A stretch of DNA of 64,000 nt from Rhyacichthys aspro (lineage: Eukaryota; Chordata; Actinopteri; Gobiiformes; Rhyacichthyidae), in contig CM072156.1 of the NCBI GenBank assembly GCA_036850595.1, positions 4,085,441-4,149,440 on the forward strand, in the 5' to 3' direction. The stretch's first letter is position 1; each line of letters opens with the position of its first letter. The notes beneath the pieces were generated by a model. That model searched no databases. It had not been told where the DNA came from and saw only the letters and a program-made list of their open reading frames with translations. This document shows, piece by piece, positions 10,101 through 22,100 of this stretch. The translations under genes and the position numbers were made by a program.

Positions 10101-13100
10101 GCAGCTAAATGTTTGTATTTGGTACGTTCTGTTCTTGTTTCATCGGCTCATTTCACAAGAATGGTTTGTCACGGTGTCGCGATTATCATGACATCTTAAA
10201 AACCACTGTATCCTCTGAAACCGGTTATCGTCCCGTGCCGACTCTTCTGAAGTGGAAATACAGATATTACAAGGCATATCATCATCTCAATGTTCAAATT
10301 TATGACGCCCTATTGTTTAAAATTCATAATACATCTTAATTGTTTGGTGTATCAGGTCAAAAAGTCGATTTTCTGAGACTCCTTCATTCTAAAATGGGTC
10401 TTTAATCACAGAAAGTACAGTCTTGGTATGTTTTTGATGAATTTTTGCCTTAAAGTGAAGTGAAAACGCCTCTATCTACGATCCATCAGCTGTTGCTCTC
10501 TTTTACATGCGTTCACATGCTACCCACAGCTTAAGTTGAAATGTGTATGAGTTGAGGGGTATGACCCTGTTTAAAGTAACCGTACACTCCAGGGTGGACT
10601 TTGCTGTACTCTTGTCTCATGTTCTGGGGCTTAAGATCTTAGGGGGCCAGTCAAGACATACCAAAAGAGAGAACAAGGACACAGGGAGAACAGAACGTCA
10701 GAGTTGGTTTGAAAAGCTGACAATTCAAATGATAAAAATGACACGTAACAAAACAAAAAATCTAGTTCTGTTAGTTTTCTCGATACTACAATAATCTCAG
10801 ATGGTCGACTATAAACTAAAATAGCTGTTTCTGTTTCCCTTTTTGCCAAATGAATGAGCGAGGTTTCATTTCAGAGTGAGTCAGCCCCTCCAGCTCGCTT
10901 TAGAATAAAAAGAGGAGCAGAGAAGCACGAGATGAAGTATCCCACACAGTTGTCAGTTTTCTATAGGAGCAGCTGGCGGTTCAGTTTTCCGCGGCGTGCC
11001 AGGGGAGGTGCTGACGGCTCGGTTCATAGCTCTTTGCCCTCTAAGTTCAGTATGTGTACACACAGACGGAGAAGAGTTTTTGGTTCACTGTCCATAGCCA
11101 CGTTTCATTTTAATTCAAAATTATTGTGCTTTTAATCACAAAAAATTGCAGGTTTTTCAGATACAGATGAAGTGAACTCTGATTATCTTTTTTTGGGGAT
11201 ATAGAAGAGAACTTTTTAATCAAAATGGATTACTACAACAGCAGGAAATACCGGCGGTCTATGATTAGATCTGATTCTCCAGGTAGGAGCTGGTTGAATG
11301 CAATATGGGCCATATTCGGAGCAGCGGACCGTAAAGTGGTAATAAACGTCACCATTTATATTTTGTTTATTTACGTGAAGTCAGAAGTAACTGAAACCCG
11401 ACTAGACGACTCATTTACAGCTTCTCCGTCCATTCGTGTTATCAAACTTGCAAATAAATCAAAGTGAATGATAGTAATTTACAGTAAACTTGGAAATGTA
11501 TGGAGCCCTAGAGAGAGAAAATAATAACAATAAGAAGCCTAGAGTTTCTTAATGCAAAATACAAAATAAAATAGCATTCAACAGGTGAACTCTTGATGCT
11601 GTTGTTGCTACATAAGTTAAAAAGTAAGTGACTCCAGCAGCAGAAGTCACTATTGCTTGATGTTGAGAATGAAAGATATTTTGACGGCACTTTCTTTGGG
11701 ACTGTCTCGTGTTATTTTGTCGATAATATCACGAGGCCAAGTAAAAATAAACCCCTGACCTTGTGTTATTGTTGAACTAAGAAACTCAAAGTCTAGTTTT
11801 GTGCTTTTGTCCTCTCCGGGCCTCCATAGGAATCGTTAAATACGTACATTTTACACACACAACACTAAACTAGACGCTGACTATTACCAATTTTTGGGCT
11901 GCACTGTATATGGATTTATTATCAAGTTGGACAATTGCAGAAATATTCTCATGATATCACTCTTTGTAGTTGGCTGCATAATATACCACAACTGTATCAT
12001 AATATTATCGCAATATGTCATACAATAGTCTTTTTTACTTTTAGCCTGTTAAAGTAATCATCCAAACAGAACATTAAATCAAACTATGGTGCAATCACAC
12101 AAAAAGTCCTGGGCTAGACCTGTTTTATTCCATGTTAAGTCCTAGTTTAGACCTGTTTAGTCCTGGTTCATTGTTTAATATTGATGCTTCTGCTTTGACC
12201 AGTGTTATTTAACCCAGAGCCTTGTATTGCTACTGTTTACTTGCAGCAATACAAGGTTTATTCACTTTCTTCTCTCTCAAAAGAACATTTAAATATCACA
12301 GCTCACATCGTCAGAATATTTAAAATAGTTATTGTAGGTTTTTCCAATATTGTGTGACTGTATGTGTATGATTAATGGTTTGCACTTTGAGAATCTTGTC
12401 CTTTAAGTGAGAAGAGTTGTCAAATTGTGAGATGATTTTGTTGAATGTTGCAGTGGTGGACAGTTTTGTGTATATACATGTACATTTGTGTAATATTGCA
12501 TTAAAAATCACTCTCGGATCTTTTTTTTAGTTTACTTTTTGTTCACATTTTCTGTTATTTGTTGAATTTGACACCGACAATGTTGAGAACTGACATATTG
12601 AAACTGTTTTCAATTTAGTTTTGTTAGTTTTTCTTGTAAACGATAAACAAAAAAAAATCATTTGTATTTGTTTGTGTCTGTCTAATGCAGCCACACCTTT
12701 TGAAACACAAAAAAGATTTTTCCACAATATTTCATGATGATATTTGACATTGTGTAACATTTTAAGGGTGTCAGAAAGCCTTTTTCCACCTCTGTCTATT
12801 CTTTTGTATTTGATAATTGTATTTAGGATATGGACCCCAGAAACACAAGCGACATATAGCCACTGGGAATCTGAATAAACAAGCAAATCAACAAATGTAA
12901 TGTTTTTGATGGGCTTTAAATAGACAGAAGAGACAAACGTGAAGCAAACGGACAGACAACTGAACCCAGGTCAGATTCTCTTTCAGGTTACACACTCTGA
13001 TCCACTGAGGCGCCCCTTTACAGAGTCTCTCTTTCATCTACAGTGTCATTTTGTCATGTGGTACTTTTCAAATGTCTGGTATGACGGAAATGTCCTTTGT

Positions 13101-16100
13101 CGTCACCGCTCCCCCTTGTTTACATGCTTCGACACGTGCTCAGCTGTACAGGTTTATAACAGCAGTATCCAGGCTATAATTTCACTCTGTTGTGCTTTTT
13201 ATTAAACTAAAAGGGCCTCAGGGAATTTATGTTGACATGCAGATTACTTACAGCACCATTTAAGTTTGACACTGAATTTGTCTTAATTGTAAACGGAGCA
13301 GGTTGCATTTGTTTCAGCACGAGACTCTACTCACTGAAAGGTCAAGAATCTGTCAGCTCCTAAATAACAGGACAAGTATACGATGATTTAAAGGGTGATG
13401 AAGCCGAGGAGAGGAAGTAGGAAGGACACTCTGACACAATGCCTCCGAAGTCACGTCTTTTTAAAATGCCGCTCTTATCTTCTTTATTTTTGTGTGTGTT
13501 ACAGAGAAAAGCGGGAAGGAGGTGATGTCCAAAGGCTCCAGTGGCATGGAGGTCATCCTGGCGTCGCTGGAGGTCAGCTGTTAAAATACCTCTAAATAGC
13601 AGTGTCCCACCCTTGAACCGAGGTTTACTCAAGCATTGTCTATATGTCTTTTACTCTTATTTATGTACAGTTATGATAAGACATCATGAATAATATAAAT
13701 AAGGCATGTGTGATGTTGTTAAGACAGACACGGGCGTAAAGAAAGCAACAATAAAATGCTGTTTTTTTTAATTAAGAAAGAAATTCTCCATGAAGATTGT
13801 CTTAAAATCAATCAATCAATCAATCAAACCACTGAGAATGATTTACAACAGAGCCATAACACTTCTAGATGCACAGTATATTTGAGCAGCATCTTTGTGA
13901 GGTTCTGCAGAAACTCAATTAAACTCCTTAGTTTGGACAGTTACATTTTTTAGTTTTGTCATTTAAAATTAATGCATAAATGTAAAAAAGGTAGCAGGCT
14001 CTTCACGTTTTTAACAGTTCTACTCAAAGCTGTGGGCTCCATCTCATGAAGAACATTCTGTGTGATGCCTCTGAGAAAATCTTTAGGACAGTAGGCCTTC
14101 TCTGCTCATGGCACTAATCTAAGAAGCTCTCTGCCTCCAGAATTAAAACAGGACTTCAACCTTAAAAGTCTGCACCAAGGTCCACTCTAAGAACCCACAA
14201 ACTGCTCTTTCTTATTTGTTTAGTTTGGTTTCACCCTACACATTTTAAATCTTCGCTATGGGATGGCTTTTACTGTGGTGAATGTGTCTCTTTAGCTGCT
14301 CATTTACCATTTTAAACAGAGAAATACAATAATCAGACTGGAGTAGGGTCTATAGAGACATGTTAGTATTAATATGGAATTAATACAAACTGATGAAACC
14401 TCGAATGCATTCTTTAAGACATGTATTAAAGCGCTTTTATGCTCAGTCGGCTGCACAGGAGACATCTGTTTAAAAAGATTCATACAAAACATAAAAGAAC
14501 ACAATCTGTGACATTTTCCCCCTTTTTTCCTTCTTCCGTTTGCTTTTCTTCGTGTGTATTATATTCCAAACTGTTGTTAAATGCGCTTTTGCCCAACAAA
14601 CAAACTGGAACATAGTTAATCTTGGTCCGGACCGAGACCAAAAAGCAGCTGTGAAAGCTCTGGGGTCGTTTTAAACATGCACATAAGTGTTTTAAAGAGA
14701 GTTCGGTTTTGTGATGATAACTAATCTACTGCCAGCTGTGTCTCTCCGTTTAAGGTCTAATATAATGTCATTTGTCTCAATGTATAGTAAATGAAACATA
14801 CCTATAAACTTAACAAATCTGTGTTTGTTTTGTGACAGAACACACGGGACGTCCAAACCATCCTCAACATTTTGTGCATTCTCACTGAGCTGCTCACTGT
14901 GGGTAAGTGTTTATGTGAAATAGGATTATATTTACTGTTAATCTGACACTAAATAAAGTTAGTATATTCCATGGCTTCTTTGTTTTTGTTGTCTGTGTTT
15001 GCTTTCCCAGGCAGAGGTCGCAGAGTGGGTGTATTTGTGTCTAAAGGGGGAACGGGAATACTATTTCAGACGCTTATCTCTGCGAGTAAAGAGATGGCCC
15101 CCAGCGAGGAACTCATGCTGCAGCTTCACTCTCTGTTGGCCAAGGTCGGCCCAAAAGGTATCACCAAATAAAAACGTGAACACCGATGGAGAAGAAGCGC
15201 GTTTATCTGTCTGTTTTTGAATACAGAGAGACAGATTTTCAGACGATCTAAAGCATAAGGTGCAATGATAATAATAAATAACAATAACAAAGCAAATATC
15301 TGGTCATTACAGATGATCTAATGCTTTATTTTACTGTGAACTCACTTAACTTAGGTTTGTATCACAAAGATAAACATTGCAATTAAAGAGATTTGGGCTC
15401 TTTTCTTTAATCCAAGTAATTCTTTTTTACAGATCATTATTTTGACTGGTTTTATTTTGTTTGTTACTGTTTCTTTTCATTATAATAGTCTGTGTGCTGC
15501 TTCAGTGAATTAAAAACATTGGGTTATCAGGTCTCAGTGACTTTAAAGCTCCGATAGACCTCGTTTTAGACCAGTTCACCATAATGACCCACTGTTGATT
15601 GTCTAAACCTGCTCCAGATGGAAGATGGCGACTCAGTCCAGTGTCACCTACTGTGTGTCTTCTGTCTGGTCAAAGATGAGTCAAAGCCCATAATCTTGCA
15701 GGAAGACAGTTATAACTTAAGTCATTTTGTTGCTATTTTAAAAGTTATGTCATCTAATCTTTTTCCTCTGGATTTCTTCATAAATAAAAGTATGTCCCCA
15801 GAAGAGATTTTAAGATGTGGAGTGGAAATCTTTCTCTCTGTCTCAATTTTTACATCAGATGCAACCAAAACACATTTTTGAAGACCTTTAAATGACTCTT
15901 ACATCCAACTTGATGCTGCCTCTGTATCCTGACACTACAGCATACATTTAAGACTAGTAATTTCTTCAGAATCTGGCAATATTACTGTAGATGCATCATT
16001 CAAGATGTCTTTGCCTCATCACAACCTCTATTTGTAAAGATATTCATGCTGTCGCTGAAGATGATTTATTCTCAAAACTACTTACTACTTATTTACAATG

Positions 16101-19100
16101 TACCTGTGTTCAGACCGGAAGTTTGGAGTGAAGGCCCGTTTGAGTGGAGCTATGAACGTCACAGTCAACTTGGTAAAACAAAATCTCCAGAATCCCAAAC
16201 TGCTGCTGCCCTGTCTTCAGGTTCTCAGGGTTTACTCCACCAACTGTAAGTCTTATTCAGCTTGTTTTCCACTCTCTCACCTTGTCTCTTACATTAAATT
16301 ACATTTGTTTTGTTTTTTTCAAAGCTGTGAATGCTATTTCAATGGGAAAGAACGGCGTGGTGGAGCTTATGTTCAAGATTCTTTCTCCGTACACCAAGAA
16401 AAACACCAGTTTGCTCAAGTAAGTGTCTGTCTGACATCTATAGGCTGCTTGACCTCTGTCAGACTGTTTCAGACCTGTCAATCTCAGTTGTTTAGGAAAC
16501 TATGTGACCTTGTATTTTTAAACCTACAGGGTAGCTCTGGATGCACTGGGAGCACTGCTTAAATCAAGTGAGTCATTTCCTTTTTACCTATTGACCCCGG
16601 CTCTTTAGAATAAATTAAACATCTGCTTCCATCCACATATTTTTCACTTGTTTTTGACGCAAATATATGTTTTAATCAAACGTTTTCTGTGTTTACTCCA
16701 GAGACTAACGCTCGTCGTGCAGTGGATGGCGGTTATGTCCCTATTTTACTGGCGTTGTACCTGGACTGGCATCGTAACGACACACGGCACCGTCACATGT
16801 TGATTCGCAAAGGTCTACTGGTCTGTCTCAGGAACATCACCAACATCAAACTCGGACGAAAAGCATTTGTCGAAGCTGACGGTATGAGAGTCCTCTACAA
16901 CACGTCCACGGTAAGTGCAAATTCAACACCTAGACGACAAGTTATTTGAGAAATGAGTCCATCCAGTCGGGCCTGTTCTCTACGTTACGTTTTCCTCAGG
17001 AGTGTCTCCCGGTGCGGACTCTGGATCCACTTGTCAACACGTCCAGCCTTATCATGAGGAAGTGTTTTCCTAAAAACCGCCTGCCACTGCCGACTATCAA
17101 GTCAGCGTTCCTTTTCCAGCTGCCACTTGTCCCTGTGAGTGGCCCGGTCGCTCAGCTGTACAGCCAGCCTCCAGGGGGTGAGACACACCGGAAAACACAC
17201 AAACTAGAGCTGCACACTACATCATCATGTATTATCACTGAAAACTAGTCACTTCTAAAGTCATTTGTTAGGAAAATCTGGCAATATTACTGTAGTGCAC
17301 CAGTCGATATGGTTCCTTGGCTTCTGTTGTTACGAAATGCGTGTTGTCTTCAAGATTAATAGTCCCATGTTGCACCCGGTGGCCTTTAGATGAAATATTA
17401 CCATCTACCAAACACAGAGGGAGGGGTCACGCTTCTGTGGTCGCTCTTAATTGACTCTGTTTGGTGGAGATTTATTTATTTTTTGTCATTTAACCCCCTG
17501 AACCCTTTATAAATACAGTAAACATTGAATTTTTACTGGAAAAACACATAAAATATGAATGAATTAGATATTTTGATGCATAAAACTGAAAATAAAATAG
17601 AAACATATTGCACCCAGTGGCCTTTAGATCGAATATTAGCATTCATTATACGTAGAAGATTGTCTGAACTGCATTAATAGGTTTTTAATTGTGGTTTACA
17701 CTTAATTAGCGTCTCAGTAATATGATATGAAATATATTGACTGATCAGTTGAAGTCTGAACTCTGTAGATGCTACTATGCTACTCATTGCCTGGCGTCGA
17801 ATTCACCAGCGAGTTTTAGATTTAATATATGCAAAGAAAAATCACAATTAAATCCAAATTGTGCTTGTTATATAGCATTAGGAAGGGTTACGTTAATATT
17901 ATGATTCTACTGCCAACATTATTTTACAATTAATCATAATGTCTGTGAAAATGTAGTAGAAATACAGCCCTAGTTTAACAAAAAGTGGATTGTTTTTATT
18001 AATTATTTGCTTTATAGTGTCATTTAAGTGTAATTCGTCTGTAATGATAGACAGTCTATATGTACAACAGCCTTTTTCCAGTGAAAACTAACCTTTAAAC
18101 AAACATCACAATATCTGTATCTCAATAATGTATCACAAGAAGAAGAGATCAATCTGATAACGATGTATTTGACGTATTGTCCAACCTGTATCTAGCATTA
18201 TTCAACGATAATGCATCTTTTCTCTATTATCATGCAGCCATCACCCAAACACAAACACATTATTATTTTGCTAAACCTTGTCACTGAGCGGCGCATGCCT
18301 TACATCCTATAAATACACAGTTTTATCCACGTACTCCTCAGTCTCTCACACATAAATAGGTTTTGTACTGTCACAGGATCAACTTTATCACAACACTGTT
18401 TTGATACTGCTGCACACGCTGTGCCTTACAGGAGCCACAGACCCTCAGCTCCGCAGCACACCCTTAAGGAGGGTAAGACGTACGTAAGACCAAACCTCAT
18501 CCTCAGAAAACAGACGCTCACTCATCACTGCTTTTATTCACTGCACATTTCAACCTCTAAACACAATAAACTAACATATCACATGATTAAAAATGCTCGG
18601 CCATGTTACAAAGCGCTTGTCTTTAGCATTTTTATCAAGAAATATGCTTAGTTCTTGGTATTTTTTACACAATACAGGGAGTTTTTGACAGCTCTAAGTG
18701 TAACATTGGCTAAATAATTGCTTGTGACAGGATTGACAGTGTAGACAGATCGACATGTTGTATTATTATAGACGTTTCAGTCATCTCCTTGTTTATCTGA
18801 AGGATTACACTTCCCTGCCTTTGCTAATCTTTCGCTCATGTATCGATCACGGCTGCTCACGTTTTCGTTATAACTTCTTGTCTTCCTGTCTGAGTTCCTC
18901 CGGTCGAGTTGTGAGATACTCCTCGGATCCTTTTTCTGTTGAAAGGGGAATAAACGTGTTGTGTCGGATTACTAAAAGTTCTTTTTTTGCGTGTGCGCTC
19001 AGTGGACGACGTGGTGGATGAAAGCGACGATAACGACGAGACGGAGGCAGACACTGAGAACGATACAGAAGAAGACGAAAAGGACCAACACTCTCCGGTC

Positions 19101-22100
19101 AGTAAACGCACCCCTTTTTTTAGGCTTTGACGATGCTATAACTTTAAAAATACAAAGAAAACAACACTTTTCTATGTACAATTATTAATTAAATATCACA
19201 TTTGACCCTTTTTAATGCAATATAGAGCCTCAGTGTTTATTTTTGATGCACAAACAAAGAGTAAACATATAAAATGTCTGGTTGTTGGTCGTCATCTTTA
19301 CTCATCAGGGTTATTTTCTTCAGACTGGTTTGCATTAACACATCTGCTTCATCCCTAACTCACTGCTACTGTTTCTAAGCTTTAAAACAGGACATTTTTG
19401 AGATTTACAGAAACAAAAATGCATGTTCTTGCTGACAAATATGATAATTTTGATATAGTATCTCATGTTGTCTGACTGCATTTTACAGTATTGCCAGCAG
19501 AGGGCAGTGTGAATACATACTACTCTTATTTTAATCTGTGTATCACTATTTTAAACCAGAATGATGACATTGAGACCGACCTGAACAAACTTCATCCTAA
19601 AAAGGGCCCTAGTCGTCCTTTTGAGGAGTTGAGGGTCTATGAGAGGTTCTTTGTGGAGCTCTCTGAGGACTTCCAGGTGAGTTTTTAATAATAATACTCA
19701 TTAAACATACTATAAATACTTTATTAATAAAATGTCCTCACTCACAGGTTTGAGGAAACACTACAATTAGGCTCCTAGAGATACTGTGATTATAATATAT
19801 TTGTTATATATTGTCCAGGCCTATTACATACATATGTTTTCATGATATTTTCTTTTTTTTTTTTAATCTAGCTTCTACAGAGATTCATTTAGTTTATGGC
19901 ACATTTTCCTTGTCTTTTGTATAGTATAATGTTCCGAAAATAGTCCTGCAAATTCATGATTAGAAAAAAGTGAAAGCCCTAGATATGCTTTTGAGCCAAA
20001 TCAAGTTGTTTTTTAATCTCATTTAATGCAAATAAATGATGCATACTTTGTCTTCTCTCAAAGGGATATAACTTTGAATGCTCCAAGAGTTCCTCCAACA
20101 CATCTTTATCATCACCACTGTCATCGTCACTGGCTCCGACTCGATCTCCTCGTCCAATCATAGTCCCCACGGCTCAGGCTCTGTCCCCAAAGCACGCTCC
20201 TGTGTCGTGCTCTCAGAGGGACCCCCAGCTGCCTCCTTCTACTTCCACGTCCTCGCTCCCAGCCCCTATTACCCCGACTCCTCTCACCCCGTTAGAACTG
20301 GAAAGCATCCACGTTTCCAAGGACCAAGACAAAGCAGAGGAGCCTCACATTCCTTCCACGGACAGACACGAGGCGTTGTCCCCTCTGAGCAGACCCCCTA
20401 CTCAAGGTGAGACCATAGAAAAGGAACTGGCGCACGTCCTGGGGTGTGTTTCTCTGGACGCGTTGGACGGGGTGCTTCCTCTGAACGCAGAAGAAGAGCA
20501 CAAAGGAGTAAAACAAGAAGACATAAGTGCGATGAGACAGATCCAGTCCCCTCTGTTGTTGGGGGGTATCGCCACGCGCCGATCGGGAGGAGGGGGCAGT
20601 AACTGGAGCTCGGACTGCGGCTCGGAGGGGCCCGAGGACGAGGCGGCGGAGGGGGCCGTTCTGGAGGTGCCGGACACGGCTTTAATGCTCCCGCTGCACG
20701 ACCCGGACCTCTACGTGGAGATGGTGAAAGGAACGCGCTCCGTGCCCCAGTACGCCGAGGTGGCCTACCCGGACTACTTCGGCCACGTGCCCCCGACGTT
20801 TCGAGAACCGCTCCTGGAGAGGGTTTATGGTGTGCAGAGGTGAGACGCCAAAATGTACCTGCTTTAGTGTAGTTTCTGTCAACATCACATCTTTGCTTTG
20901 ATGGAAATACTCAGGGTTTATATAAATAGATAGCATTGTTCAGTGGCTTGATTTGATGTAATGTTAGCTTTTGTTTTGTTATAAACTATCAAATTTTTAC
21001 TCACGCAGTACATTTAAATAGCATTTCAGAAATTAAAATGATTATGTCTGGCTAAAACAGGACCTTTAAATTGCATGTAAATGTGTTAGTCTGATAGATA
21101 ATAGCATGTATAGTTTAGCTACTGTTGCATGAATACAGCTTAGTCAGACTGGAGTTGGACTAACTACTTGTACGTGCTTCACACAGCCAGCAGAAGGAAA
21201 CAATAGCAGTAAACAGAAGGTGGACTGTATTTTTCGTATTAACAAAAACATGTAATATAATATGTCAAACTGAATTCTGTTGATTTCTTTCACATTTTCC
21301 TCCATGAATCATTTTCCACCGTGACAGTCCGGGGCTCCATCGAAGCTGGGAGCTAAATCCAAATCAGTCCTCTGCTTTTTAAAGCGGTTGTAGGGTTATA
21401 GAAAGGAATAATGTTTATCTGGTCTCTAGATTTACAAGGGGCAGAACAGGGGGGCATTATGTTACAATAATTGGACAATAACAGGATTTGTACCAAGAAA
21501 TGGCTGTAGAAGCCGTCAGTTCACTTTGTGTTTGGATAAATGTATGCAGAATTTTTATTAGGAGTTTCTTACACAATAAAAATCTTATTAAAACTGGATT
21601 TCACCATTTTATCTTTTTGTTTACATTGAAGGATGTTTTTGTAGCTCTTAGTCAATAATGCTGAAGAAGCCAAGGCGGTTAAAGTTCATTCAAAAGCCAC
21701 AGTAAACATGAATTTCACTTTATTTATTTATTTATTAATTAGTAAATATAGGATGGGGCACATGGCCAGGCTTGTTTAAAACCTTTGCCTGTAAATGCTT
21801 TATCTTTGTGTCCAGTATGGTTAAATGCAATATCACTGTGACTCTCTCCTCTTTAGAATCAATAATTATTTATGACAGGGCTCTTAATAATCAGACTAGT
21901 GTTAGTTTTCACTGTTTTTGAGTACCTTAAGACAATACATGTAACTTATATGTTGGTTTTACATTAGGAGGGAGGACAGCTTTTTTAACCTCATTTGATA
22001 CACCTCTGTATTTTATATTTAAACACATTCACTTCCTTTGAAATTACGTTTGCTTTCTTAATGTCTTCTACCGTTTCAGGGCCAAGATCTTCCAGGATAT

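Noticed and set aside
12527..12886. 119-codon minus-strand frame in agtpbp1 intron 3
   Set aside because: No similarity to any family I know. The sequence is AT-rich and shows no matching splice sites.
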